From the NCBI RefSeq assembly GCF_000208925.1, contig NW_001914879.1:67472-131471 (forward strand): a DNA stretch of 64,000 bases, given 5' to 3'. The stretch comes from Entamoeba histolytica HM-1:IMSS. Taxonomy: Eukaryota; Evosea; Mastigamoebida; Endamoebidae. A program made the translations under genes and the position numbers. Shown here piece after piece: positions 10,341 to 21,982 of the stretch (within the stretch, counting starts at the first letter, position 1; every line of letters starts with the position of its first letter). The notes under the pieces are model-generated. The model did not search any database. It had not been told where the DNA came from and saw nothing but the letters and a program-made list of their open reading frames with translations.

Positions 10341-11583
10341 AATTTAATTTGTTAATATTCATTGATTGTTGTTAGTTGTTAATTGTTTAAAATAATTAAA
10401 CATAACAATTATTTATCAATTTGAAGAATGTTATTTCTTATTAAAAATATTTTACGTTCATTTGAAATAAATAACTACAATTTTACATTTTTAAATATTC
10501 TTCACATTATATTTTATTTAAACGAAAAACAACAAAGCATTTTTGAAAATACAATATTTTATCGAATTTTACATAAACATTATTTTAATTATTTTATTTT
10601 AAGATAATTTTCTATTAATATTGTTTTCATTTAATTTTACATAAAAATGTACTTCTGAATTAAAAGGAAATAGAAAATATTTAAAAATCAATGAATAAAT
10701 TTATCGATAATTTAACACGACAGTTTGTTTTTGTTTATTTGTTTGAAATACAAACATCATTAAAATAAAAATAAATTTGTAATGTTATGATTGAATAAAA
10801 AATTAATAAGTAATTTTACATAACTTTCGAAATATATTTATTATTATAATTTTTAATTTCCATTAAACAATTATTTTATTTAGTGACAATGATTATATTT
10901 TTATTCGTGAATTATTAATTAGAATTGATTGATAATGTTGTTAAATAATCAAAATAAATGAATGAAAGATGAATAAATTATTTATTATTTTATTTCAAAA
11001 TAATATGTTACCTTTTTCTTTTATCTTCAATAACCAAAAAGATAAATATTAACAATGTTGATATTTTCTCATATTAATTATTTTAATATTTAAAATATTG
11101 ATTATTTCTTCTAATTTGTTATTTAATGTAATTTTATCATTTTATTTAATTTTATTACAATTGATTCTTTTATTTATTATTCTTATTTTATTATCTTATT
11201 TTTGTTTATCATTTATTATTTTTATTAATTTAATTGTTAGAATTAATTGTTGATAAAACATGAAAACTCAAATCACAAACGATGAAATAATAAAAATAAA
11301 ACAGAATTGAATCTTCTTCTCTTCAATATTTTTTTTGTTATTTTAAAAAAAATACTAAAAATACAAAATAAAAACTAATTATAGAAAATAACATTATTAT
11401 AATTTTATTATTATTATATTATTAATATTATTATATATTTATTGTTATTATAAAAATGATAAAAATAACATTTATTTAAAATAGAATAGTGATAAAAATA
11501 ATACCTGATTTGATGTGTTAATAACGTGGATTAACTATTTAAACATTCATATTTTAAACTTATAAATATCAAATCAAATTAAA
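10341..11583. other. A/T-rich spacer upstream of TLDc gene
   Basis: Nothing recognised apart from A/T homopolymer runs. Near its end, TATTTAAA-type words at about 11535-11543 lie some 40 to 50 bases before the ATG of the next gene, a position that fits the Entamoeba TATA-like element. Confidence 0.5.
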
Positions 11584-12090
11584 ATGGAAGAGGTGTATAT
11601 TAACCAAATAGAAGAATTGACAGAAAAAAGAATAAATAATATACTATTTGATTCAGATATTGATGGTTGGAATAAAAATACATCAGTATTTGATGAAAGA
11701 ATAATGAATAAAGAACATCTAATAATTATGATTGAAGATGAAGAAGGAAATAAATTTGGAGGATATGTTAATGAGAAAATTAATAAAGTTGATGGTTATA
11801 TAAATGATTCAAAATCATTTGTATTTTCATTAAATTCAAATGGAAGAATGAAAGGAATGAAGAAATTTGATATTAAACAACCACGATATGCATTTTGTTT
11901 AAATAGTCAAACAGATGATTGTTTGTTTCAATTTGGATTTGATATTGTTGTTTGTAAACAAAATTATAAAACAGAATCATATTGTAAACAACATTCATTT
12001 GAATATGAAGGAATATCAAATGCACTTTGTGGAAAACAACTTCCAAAATACTTCACACCAAAACGAATCATAGTAATTGAAATGAAATGA
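11584..12090 (+). CDS. TLDc-domain protein, short form
   Basis: An intact 168-aa ORF with ATG 11584. Most of the protein (residues about 17-168) reads as a TLDc domain: LFDSDIDGWNKNTSVFDERI, then LIIMIEDEEGNKFGGYV, FVFSLNSNGR, and the terminal block YCKQHSFEYEG...LCGKQLPKYFTPKRIIVIEM. TLDc proteins are an expanded family in Entamoeba. Usual members carry an N-terminal coiled-coil region, absent here, so this is either a short form or a 5'-truncated copy. It is surrounded by repeats and low-complexity DNA with no gene within several kilobases. Elsewhere TLDc proteins take part in oxidation resistance and V-ATPase regulation; the role here is unknown. Confidence 0.7.
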   Translation: MEEVYINQIEELTEKRINNILFDSDIDGWNKNTSVFDERIMNKEHLIIMIEDEEGNKFGGYVNEKINKVDGYINDSKSFVFSLNSNGRMKGMKKFDIKQPRYAFCLNSQTDDCLFQFGFDIVVCKQNYKTESYCKQHSFEYEGISNALCGKQLPKYFTPKRIIVIEMK

Positions 12091-13199
12091 TTCAATCTTG
12101 ATTAATTGAAAATGAAATAAAAAGAATAGAAACAAATCAATGAAGAATATGAACATTTCATTCATCTTCCAATAAATGAAATGGTGAAATAAAAATGGAT
12201 ATAATTCAATGTTGATTTATTTTATTTCATTTGAAATTTTCACACCCAATGACGGTGTTTTTAATAAATATGAAAAGAAATAAGAATAAAATAGAAATAA
12301 AACGAATAAATAAACAATTTATTTGTATTATTTCATTGAATTAATTCATTAAGAATAAATGAATAAGATAATAGAAATAGAAATAAGAATAAACAAATAA
12401 AGAAATGATAAAATATATCAACATATTTATGTTATTATTTCTTATTCTTTATTTATTCTTATTCTTATTTTCTATTTAAACAATAATAAACAAAACATAA
12501 TAAGAAATATAAATAAGAATAACACAACATAAAATAAATAATAATAATAATAATAAAATATACAACAAACATGAATAAACAAGAAATGACAAATGATAAA
12601 AGATGAAATAAATAAAATAACAACAGGAATAAAGAAAATAGAATGAAATTGAAGAAATTAAGTGATGTTTAGAAAAGAGGAAATGACAAAAAAGAAGAAA
12701 TGAATGATGATTATAAAAGATAAAAATAAAATAATAAATATAAAATCAAAACTAAAATAACATAATAATATAATAACAATATCATTGATTTTATCTTATT
12801 TTATTCTTATTTTATTTATCTTCTTTCATTATTTTTATTCTTCTATTTTATTAAATGAAAATGAAAGAGAAATGAATAATGAAAATCATAAACAACACAC
12901 AAATATTAATATAAAATCAAATAATGAAATATCAAATAATAATTGAATATGATGAAGTAATTTAATAAGAAATATAATAAATAATAATAAAAAGAATGAA
13001 ATAAGATAATAAGAAAGAATAATAAGAAAAGAAAAAGATATAAATGAAGGTATTAATAATAAATGAAATTATATATAATAATACAATGATGATGAAATAT
13101 TCATTCAACATAAAATAAGAAATAAATAAATGATAATTCAATGAGAATAACTAAAATGATGAAATTTAAAAAGAATAAAAAGACAATAAAATATAAATA
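12091..13199. other. Low-complexity A/G/T region
   Basis: No gene. Dominated by AATAA, GAATAA and AAATAATAAT words with long tracts that are almost free of C on the plus strand (12450-13200). It ends at the 3' terminus of a minus-strand LINE. Confidence 0.65.
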
Positions 13200-15990
13200 A
13201 GTAATTAATTAAGTATTAATAGAAATAGCTTCTATTCTTCCTGGCTCAGGCGAGACTAATCCCGTCCCTTCGTCTTCATCTTCTTCTAGCAGCTCTACGG
13301 AGTATGTTTGGTTGTGATTGAAGCAGTATTCCATGACATTCATCATGTTTTTTATGATAAGGTTTTTTACTTCTTTCTCGATGTCAATTTCAATTTTTAA
13401 TTCTTTGATTAGTTTATTGCTTTCTTTATTTATTAATCCATTTATTGAAATTACTACTGGAATTATTTTGACATCTTTTAATTTTTCTATTTTCATTAGA
13501 ATATTCTTTAATTCATTATACTTATTTCTTTTCTTCCAATATTCTCCATTAATATTGTGATCAGCCACAATAGTCATATCAAATATTAGACCAGTTTTAT
13601 TCTTTTTATCTAATACATATATGTCTGGTATTTTGTGGTATTGTCATTCACTTTTATGCATTATTTGTTTGTTCAATATCATTGTGATGTCTTTATATTT
13701 GAACATTGTTTCATATGAAGGTTTTTTATATTGATTATTTCCTGTTTATTTTCTTATTAATCAATATGATTATGCCAATATTGTCATGTTTTTCCATTTG
13801 TGATTTATTATGATAAATACAAGATAGTAGAATGTGTTCTACTGTTGCTATCTTGTCTTTACAAAGTGGGCAGTATTTCAATCTTTCATTTTTCATTATT
13901 TTTGATTTTCTATACAAACAAAATATTGCTCCATCTTGCATTTTAGTTAATTGAAGAAATGCATTTTTTTAATATTGATGAAATTCCATGCTTTCACTGT
14001 AGTAGTTTTGTCTACTCATTTTGACTTGAACCATCTTCTAAAATATCCACTTATTTGATGACACTTCCATTTTTTGATGTATTTATCATTAATTTCTTTA
14101 TTTCTATTACTTCTTCTTTTTCTTTTTTCTTTTCTATCCCTTCATTTATTATTTCTTCTATTTTTGTTTCTGGGATTTTATGACTTAATGTTTTTTTAAT
14201 TCTATTCCACATTCCTTTCTTACTGTACCATCTATCTAATATGTTATTTCTTATTTCACTTTCTCTGGTACAGTAGTACATTACTGTTCTTACTAATTCA
14301 ATAACATATTCGTCCCTTATATTTATTAATCCTTCATTTCTTCTAGAGGGACATATAACCTATCTTTGGAGTTTCACCAATGTATTTTGCCTTTCTTAAA
14401 TATTTTCTTATCTCCAAATCAATTTTATCTAAGTGATTTTCCAATTTATAACTGATGCTGAATATCTGAAGATAGGGATTACTTCAGTGTTTATTCTAGT
14501 AATATATCTTCTATTACTACTTTCATCAGTGTTTATTTCTTCCATTTTCTGATTCATTTTTTCTTTGATGGATTTACAATTGAAGGTGTCATCTATTTCA
14601 TCGGACTGCCATATTCCTAAGTATTTATACAAGTCATCACCTTCAATTACGGGGATGTTCTGCATTCAATTTGGTATTTCATTAATGTTTTTAATACCAT
14701 TCCTGATTTTTTCTCATTCATTTCAATATGTAACTTTTTATTTCTTTAATTTCATTGTGGATTATTCCCATTTCTTCACTACTTCCCGTCATTATTCTCA
14801 AATCATCCATATATAATGTGTGATTTGATTTTGGGAATTTCTCTTCGATGATTTGAGAAATTACATTCATCTGGATTATGAAGAGTAGATTTGATAAGGA
14901 ATCACCTTGTAAAATTCCTCTATTTAATTTAATACTACCTAGATATTCATTAAATTTATAGCCGATGAATATCTTCAATCTAGTCATCATACTTTCAATA
15001 ATGTCAATGATGACAAACTCATAATTAAAATACTTTAATGATTCAATTACCCATTCGTGGTTTACTGTGTCATATGTTTTCTTAATGTCATAATATGACT
15101 TAACATATTTTGGGTATTTCTCTTCTTTCTGCTGCTTTAACATAAAACTATTAATTATTCCTTCTTTAGCAGCTAAAGATTGTAACTTACATCCCAATTG
15201 ATTTTTACTGATTTTAAATGATTCACAATTCATGTTAAGTCTATTGTGAATCTTTTCTTTTAATATGGAGGTAAATACTTTCATAATTACATTTGTACAA
15301 CTGATATGACGATAATTAATGACAACATTCATATCACTTTGTGGATTAATAAAGTTCTTCCACTTACCATGTCTAATGGGATGTATTGATTGAAGTTCAA
15401 CCATTCATTGAAGATATTGAGAATGATTTCTCTTGATGATGACATCCTTTTCCAATAATACTAATATATAGTGTCTATTCCTGGTGCTTTCCACTTACTT
15501 ATTCTCATTATACTTAAATTTATTTCATTTATTGTTATTATGACACTATTATAATTGATATATCTTTCATTCAATATCGTGTTTTGTTTTATTTTCCAAT
15601 TCTCTTTATTTAATATCACCTGTGTTTCATATAACGATTTCAAATATTCTAAAGTAATATTGTTATTTGGGTATATTTCATTATTTGTTTCTTCCTTATT
15701 CTAATTTTCTTGTTAGAATCAAACATTATTTTATTTGTATTGATTCTGATTCTTTTCATTTTTATTAAATTTAATTTTTTCTTTGATCATTGTCATCATA
15801 TATTTTAGGTATTTTATTCTTTCTAGTGCTTTGACTTTAATTCCTTCTTCATCATGTTCTTTTAATTTCATGATGCACTTTATTCTGTACCATTTCCTTC
15901 CCTTGACCAAATCTTCTAGTCTATTAATTTTATTTAGGATTTCTTTTATTTCATCAAATTTATCTCCTATTATTTTATTTTGGAGATTTA
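13200..15990 (-). mobile_element. EhLINE-type non-LTR retrotransposon, 5'-truncated, pseudogenised
   Basis: On the minus strand this matches the 3' 2.8 kb of the LINE at 41483-45372. The 5' end stops at the sequence equivalent to about 42612, so ORF1 and its surroundings are missing. The reverse transcriptase is best preserved at 15404-14718: YDIKKTYDTVNHEW (motif A), GILQGDSLSNLLF (motif B), YMDDLRI (motif C). The endonuclease region follows: CPLCKDKIATVEHILLSC near 13870-13810 and KIPDIYVLDKK...LIFD near 13640-13580, the CCHC plus PD-D arrangement of R2-clade LINEs. Stops and frameshifts split ORF2 into at least six pieces. The 3' end (ATTAATACTTAATTAATTAC) is shared with the SINEs, which are thought to use LINE machinery. 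No clear target duplication. Confidence 0.9.
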
Positions 15991-16325
15991 AATAATGTAT
16001 TACAAAAAAATAACTTCATTTCTTTCATTATTTTCTAGTATGAATCTATTTATTTGATAATACTTATAGTCAATAGTTGTTAAATAATAAAATTGATGAA
16101 AGTGTATTTAATTACTTTTATTTTTAAAACTAAAATTTATTAAATATTTGAAAATGCAATTAACGTTATTTCTTTTTTATTTAACCAAGATAGCGTTAAA
16201 TTTTAACCCAATCCCCTTTTTTTATTCTTTTATGACGTTGAAATTATTTTTAGTTGTTGGATATGCAATAATTTTTTATAGAAGAAGAATTGATAATAAC
16301 AGGAAAGAAAATAAAATAATAATAA

Positions 16326-16928
16326 TTAAAAAGTATTTAATTGAATTAATGAAACATTATGATTTACATTATTTAATTGTTGATTTAACATATTTTTCTT
16401 TGTCTCAGGAACACCAGTTATAAATATGTTAAATAAGTCATTTACTTGAACATTATATAATGCTGAGGTTTCAAAAAAAGCACAAGGACAAATACCGCTA
16501 ATCAAAGAAACTAAATTTTGAGCTTCTAAAGCAGAGACTTTTCGTTGTTTTTTCAAATCACATTTATTTCCTACAAGGATTATAGAAGGCATTGTCTCTC
16601 TTCCACTACTTAAAAGAATAGAAAGTATTTGTTTTAAATCTCTTTTTCCTTGAATGAATGAATTTTTATTATTAACAGAATAAACAAAAACAATATAATC
16701 ACTTTCAGCATAATGTACTTCTTTTAATACATTAAATTGACTATCTCCAGAAGTGTCAATAAGTCTAAAATGAAAAGTATTATTTTCATGTTCTAAAGTT
16801 TTGTTATAAATATCTTCTATGGTTGGCTCATAATTTGATATAGTTTCTCCATACATAAATCTTCTTATAAGAGCAGTTTTCCCAACATTCATTTGTCCAA
16901 CAAAAGTTATTGTTGAGTAATGCTCCAT
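16326..16928 (-). CDS. Ras-like small GTPase with unusual switch residues
   Basis: A single-exon 200-aa protein. Nucleotide-binding motifs are present: GQMNVGKT (11-18), Thr36 in switch I, DTSG (58-61), NKCD (121-124) and ETSAL (153-157). The overall pattern is Ras/Rap-like rather than Rab. Two positions depart from the family: the residue at the Ras Gly12 position is Met and the one after DTSG (Gln61 in Ras) is Asp, both normally important for GTP hydrolysis. The C-terminus (NHNVSLIQLNTF) has no CaaX or Cys, so no prenylation is expected. It may be GTP-loaded for long periods or use another mechanism; this is inference. Convergent with nothing; its start faces a 1.9-kb gap. Confidence 0.85.
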   Translation of the reverse strand: MEHYSTITFVGQMNVGKTALIRRFMYGETISNYEPTIEDIYNKTLEHENNTFHFRLIDTSGDSQFNVLKEVHYAESDYIVFVYSVNNKNSFIQGKRDLKQILSILLSSGRETMPSIILVGNKCDLKKQRKVSALEAQNLVSLISGICPCAFFETSALYNVQVNDLFNIFITGVPETKKNMLNQQLNNVNHNVSLIQLNTF

Positions 16929-18851
16929 TGTTTAATGAATATGGTAAAAAAGATCTCTTTTTCCATGGGTTGTTATATCGTTCGATCCCTTTTTTAGGAA
17001 TTTATTTCTTTCCAAGAGTTACTTCGATTCGGTTCCAATTTAAGACTAGTTTAATTCCTTTTCCAATTAAAGAATCTATGATACTTATATTATTTCTAAA
17101 AGAAATTTCCACATTCCATTTTCTTTCATTTTTGTTTTTTTTTTTTAGTAGGTTTATTGAAAAAGAAAACAATTAAATAAATTAATAGCTATTAATATCG
17201 TTAATGACGTGCAAATTTCTATTATTTTATTCATTTTAAGATAGTTTTTTTTTAAAGAAAACTGTTTTATTACCCTGAATTGTATTAAAAATGTCTGACA
17301 AGGAAGAATGAGTCAAAATAACTATTAACCTTTGATTTCTTAATTAATAACTAGGGATAATAATTAATTCTTAACCAAATATAATACTAATTAATTGAAA
17401 CCAAATATCACTTGCTAGTTTAAAAATGCTATGTATTTTATTAATTTCTTTTAAACAGCTTTTAGAAATTTCACTTATACAACAAGTACTATTTTGTTAC
17501 AAGTATTCATTCCTATTATTATCATAAATACCAAAAAACTTTTTATGTAATAAAACTACTGTTTATACTGACAAAGGTTTTACAATAATTACTATTGTCC
17601 ATTTTCTTTTTGATGTTTTTCAACTACTTACCACTCAAATAAGTTTCAAAAAAAAACTACAAAATAAAAGAATTTTATTAAATCTTCTATTATAAAGAAA
17701 AGAATTTAATTATTTTGAACTAAATATTTGATAATAACATTTTATTGATATTATTTTTTTTTTCAATACTTATAATAGTATAATGATAAAATATAATTAA
17801 TAAATTAATAAATGTATTTTTCAATATATTTAAAAAGAAAATTTGAAATTACAGTGAATTAAAAATTATTAAATTATTATTCCCTTGTTTATTTTAACTT
17901 TAAACTTACTAAAAGACTAATCAAATAAGTAAGGTTATTTCTTAAACTAAGTTAGTGCAAGTTATAACTTCAACGTTTAATTTTTGTTTTTAATTAAAAT
18001 TTTATTATTATTTTAATTATTTATTTTTTTAAAATCAATACGTTTAAAACATTATTTTAATAAATTTTATATTATAAAACAAATTATTTAATATCTATCT
18101 TCATTTTTGTTATTTTATCTTTTATGTTGATATATTATGTTATTTATACTCATGTACAAGAAACTTTAATTATGTTACATATTTCTTCTTTTGTTTTTAA
18201 AATTAAACATCTTGTTTTATCCTCAAACCTTTTTCTAAAAGTGGTTTTGTTAAATATATCTATATAAAACATTATATTAGATTAGTACAATATTATAGAT
18301 TATTCATTAATTATAGTCTTTAAATTATGTTTCAAAAATCAGTTTGATAATTACATCGTCTAGTGATAAATGTATTAATAACAAAAAAATTTGATGAATC
18401 ATTTCATTGGTTAACTGGCAATTGAATGTTATTGTATTTAAAAAAAAACATTCCCACAACAATCAAACTACCTTTCTTCTGATACATTCAATTCATTTTA
18501 TATTGTACATTTCTCATATCAATAAATCCTTAACCAATTGTATATGATACTTTTATAGTAATAAAAGCACATGTTGTAATAGGTGAATTTTTAACACTAA
18601 CAGATAGTCTGAAGTTTCATGAATAAGTTGGTATTGATAATACCCATTTTTAAAGTATTTTATTAAATCACTAATATCTAATTCATTTATTTTATTTTGA
18701 TTATCCTTTTTAATTTAAATAAAAGTAAACAATAATCAACTCTTCTTTTATTATATAAAATTCTTTCAAAATCATTTTTTTTTGTCTTTCTATAAAGAAA
18801 ATATAAACTTCAATTAACTTTTTTAAGTTCATTCATAAATCAATTCAATCA
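16929..18851. other. Intergenic region
   Basis: No complete gene. The first 200 bases (16930-17130) are richer in G+C than the rest and contain a minus-strand open stretch (17002-17127), listed separately. The remainder, 17200-18850, is A/T-rich with homopolymer runs and holds nothing I can identify. Confidence 0.5.
17002..17127 (-). pseudogene. Possible exon or coding remnant upstream of the Ras-like gene
   Basis: The minus strand reads ERKWNVEISFRNN, then LIGKGIKLVLNWNRIEVTLG and KK before a stop. In the same frame it continues as IPKKGIERYNNPWKK up to the GTPase start. Base composition is coding-like and more G+C-rich than the flanks. No in-frame ATG is present; an ATG at 17127-17129 is in another frame, so a frameshift is possible. 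I do not recognise the protein. Confidence 0.25.
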
Positions 18852-20906
18852 TTACTTCTTTTTACCATATCGTTTTTCATTCTTTTTCCTTCTAATATCC
18901 GCAGCTTTCTTTTGTTCTTCGTGTCTAATCTTCATCATCTTTTTCTTTAATACTTGTTCTTTAGTTTTAACAGAAGTATTCATTTTTGCTCCTTTCTCTT
19001 TATTTTCTTTCTTTTCTTTTGTTTTACTCCATTCTTTGAATTGTTGTTTAACTTTTTCTTTTTCTTCCATTTTCTTTTTCATTTCTCTTCTATGTTGATC
19101 CAATCCTCCAGATGCCATAACAAATTTCTTTTTCTTTCTATCCCAAACTCTTTGTTTTGCTTGTGCTTTTAAATCCTCTTCTTCATCAGCTGCAATCTCA
19201 ACAGTAAAGTCAAGTGGATTTCTTGTTGAATAAATAATCCTATCACTCGTATCGTCAAACAATGATCTTTTTTTAGGAACAGAAGGAATATATCCAGCTG
19301 ATTTTTGCTCTTCTTCCATTGGAATTGCTCCACTTTCCTTTAACTCTTTTTCTAATTGTTCCTTTTCTTCTTTCTCTTTTTCTTCTTTATTTCTTCTGAT
19401 AGCATTTATAATACGAGTAGAATGAGATAATCTTGTAGCAGCCATAACTTGTTGTTGAGTTAATTTACTTGAATCAATTTCAAACACAGTTGATTTAGGT
19501 CTATAATTTTTAATACCTTTAAGCCATTGGTCTTTAAGAATTTCATCTTTATTATCTTGACTTTTAAACTGAGGATGAATTTGGTCAATAGAAAAAACTT
19601 TAGCTTTAGAAATCCCTTCTCCACTAGCTAAAGGTTTACTTTTTTTATACATAATTAATGAATTATCACTACCTTTCTTTAAAAATTCTAAATCATAATT
19701 TCCTTTTAATGTTTCTTGAATTTGGTAAATATATGGATCAATAAATGACCTTGGAATTACTCCAAATTCAATTTCTTTATTCTCTAATGCAAACACTTGA
19801 AGGTCCATCAAATATCCTACTTCATCTGTCTGAACAAAATTATAACATTTACCCATTCTTCCTGCTCTTGCAACTCTTCCACATCGATGAATATATAATT
19901 TTGGTGTTGCAGGAAAATCATAATTAATTACATTATCAAGTTCTGGAATATCAACTCCTCTTGCAGCTACATCAGTTACTAATAAAACATGTGTCTCTTG
20001 TTTTCTAAATTTTTTTAAATTAATTTCACGTTCTTGTTGATCAGCTTTACCGAACATTATAGAAGTCTTAATATCAAATATTTTTAATATCTCATTTAAA
20101 TACTCAACTTCATGTCTTGTTGCACAAAATACAACAGTTTGTTCTTTATCACCAATAAGATCAAGTAATAAATATAATAAATGACCTTCTTTTTCATGTT
20201 CTTTAACATGATAAAAGAAGTTATCAAGATCAGGTGATAATCGTTCTTCTGTATCTAGTCTAATAATTTCTGGTTGTTTTAATGTATTTTTAAGAAACTC
20301 AGCTAAATTTCTTGGTAACGTAGCTGAAAATAATAATATTTGTCTCGTTGGTGGTAACATTCTCATTATATCTGATACTTGTTCACTAAATCCACTTTCA
20401 AACATTAAATCTGCTTCATCAAAACAAACCATTTCAACTCGATTTAATGAAATATTTGCTCCTTCTAAAATAAATGTAAGTCTTCCTGGTGTAGCAACAA
20501 TAATATCTGGTCCACTACTTAAATTATCAAATTGATCACTTAATTTACTTCCTCCAATAATAAGTGATGCTTTTAAATTTGTTAATTTTCCTAATTCATT
20601 AAATACTTTAATTGTTTGTAATGCTAACTCTCTTGTAGGACAAATTATTAGTGATCTTACACCTTCTGTTGAATGTGTTTCTAATCGATTAATAATTGGA
20701 ACTAAATATGCTGCTGTCTTACCTGAACCTGTTCTTGCCATAGCAATAATATCATTTCCTCGAAGAATAGCTGGAATAGCTTTTCTTTGAATTGGAGTTG
20801 GAACTCTATACCCTTTCTTTAAAACTCCAAGTAAAGTTTGTTTATTTAATCCCATACTTTGGAACCCACCACTTGACTTACTCTTTTTACTTTGTTGTTC
20901 TTCCAT
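18852..20906 (-). CDS. DEAD-box RNA helicase, DDX54/Dbp10 type
   Basis: A single-exon 684-aa protein. Helicase motifs in order are Q motif (GYRVPTPIQ, 32-40), I (ARTGSGKT, 57-64), Ia (PTRELA, 90-95), Ib (TPGR, 139-142), II (DEAD, 163-166), III (SAT, 194-196) and VI (HRCGRVARAGR). The motif VI variant RVARAGR instead of the usual RTGRAGR is characteristic of DDX54/Dbp10. The FQSMGL lead-in and the basic C-terminal domain with WDRKKKKFV and the Lys-rich tail ending RYGKKK also fit. Role by family: nucleolar ATP-dependent helicase in 60S ribosomal subunit assembly. Length is somewhat shorter than the yeast and human proteins, mostly in the C-terminal tail. Confidence 0.9.
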   Translation of the reverse strand: MEEQQSKKSKSSGGFQSMGLNKQTLLGVLKKGYRVPTPIQRKAIPAILRGNDIIAMARTGSGKTAAYLVPIINRLETHSTEGVRSLIICPTRELALQTIKVFNELGKLTNLKASLIIGGSKLSDQFDNLSSGPDIIVATPGRLTFILEGANISLNRVEMVCFDEADLMFESGFSEQVSDIMRMLPPTRQILLFSATLPRNLAEFLKNTLKQPEIIRLDTEERLSPDLDNFFYHVKEHEKEGHLLYLLLDLIGDKEQTVVFCATRHEVEYLNEILKIFDIKTSIMFGKADQQEREINLKKFRKQETHVLLVTDVAARGVDIPELDNVINYDFPATPKLYIHRCGRVARAGRMGKCYNFVQTDEVGYLMDLQVFALENKEIEFGVIPRSFIDPYIYQIQETLKGNYDLEFLKKGSDNSLIMYKKSKPLASGEGISKAKVFSIDQIHPQFKSQDNKDEILKDQWLKGIKNYRPKSTVFEIDSSKLTQQQVMAATRLSHSTRIINAIRRNKEEKEKEEKEQLEKELKESGAIPMEEEQKSAGYIPSVPKKRSLFDDTSDRIIYSTRNPLDFTVEIAADEEEDLKAQAKQRVWDRKKKKFVMASGGLDQHRREMKKKMEEKEKVKQQFKEWSKTKEKKENKEKGAKMNTSVKTKEQVLKKKMMKIRHEEQKKAADIRRKKNEKRYGKKK

Positions 20907-21073
20907 TTAGATTATTTTCTTTGGATTTCTTTTATTTTTTTATGTTCAAATTATTTTTAGGGTTCTTTTATTATTTTCTTTTATTATTTATTTTATTATT
21001 TGATTGTTATTTTCTTTAAAATCATTAACTTAATCTTTAAATTCATTCTTTTTTAATTCTATTTTAAATTCAC

Positions 21074-21982
21074 TTATTTTTGAGCTTGTTCAAGATCATC
21101 TTTTAGTCTTGAATTTTCATATTTTAATTTTTCAATTTCAGCTTTTAATTTAAATATTTCAGCATCACAATTTTCATGTTGTTTTCTAAATTCTTTTCCA
21201 CTTTCAAATGTTTTGTTTGTTCTTGTTTTATATTCACTAAACAATTGGTTGGTATTTTTTAGATCAAAACTTAGTTTTTCTCTTTCTTTTTCTTCACGTT
21301 GTAATTTATTTTCCAATTCTTTCTTCTCTTCTTCAAATTGATTCTTTAATTTTTCAATCTCTTTTTTTTGTTCAATTTGAAGTGACTCTTTGAAATCAAG
21401 CATTTCTGTTTTCCATTTCATATCGTTTGCTTCAATGAGTCTTTTTGTTTCTTCATTTCTCATGTTTTTAACTACTACATCTTCTTTTTCTTCAACATCA
21501 TCTTCAACATTATCCATTGCACCATTAAGCATATCAATAATTCCATTAATGTCAGGATTTTCTTGTTCCAACTTTTCTTTAATTTCTATGTGTAAGAATA
21601 AAATATTACTTTCTTAAATTTATTAATTAGCCAAACCATCTAATTTATTTGTTAATTCTTCAATTTGTTCATTATGAACTTTTCTAATTGCTTCAATTTT
21701 TCTTTCTAAGTCCTATTATCCATTAACACCTTTTCCTTTTTTTTGAGATATAACCACAATCTTTATATCATTAAATCAACAAACATTTGCTCTAAATTCA
21801 GCAAGTTCTCGTTCTTCTGTTTGAGTTTTATTTTCAACTTGTAATTCTACAATCTTTTTTTTTGATGCCTGAATACGTTCTGAACATGCATGAATGAAAT
21901 CTATTAATTCTTCCCGTTTTGCTGTTGCCATATTAATAGATAATCCACTTTTCTTTTTTCCTCCTTCTTCACTAGTTGACAT
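21074..21982 (-). CDS. Coiled-coil protein, three exons
   Basis: Exons on the minus strand are 21982-21785, 21712-21637 and 21585-21074, with introns 21713-21784 (GTTTGT...ATAG) and 21586-21636 (GTTTGG...ATAG). Frames join cleanly to give 261 aa. The start chosen is MSTSEEGG; an upstream in-frame ATG would add only a Lys-rich stretch that looks like 5' UTR. After a short N-terminal region (MATAKREELIDFIHACSERI) nearly the whole protein is heptad-patterned and rich in Glu and Lys, for example EIEKLKNQFEEEKKELENKL. There is a vague resemblance to taxilin or golgin coiled coils, not enough to name it. No membrane segment or other domain. Confidence 0.75.

Noticed and set aside
16148..16423. 91-aa ORF overlapping the end of the Ras-like gene
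   Set aside because: It overlaps the antisense of the GTPase C-terminus and has only low-complexity hydrophobic and basic text.
16980..16989. GTTCGATCCC resembling a tRNA T-loop
   Set aside because: No acceptor, D-arm or anticodon arm could be fitted around it; it lies in the coding-like patch on the other strand.
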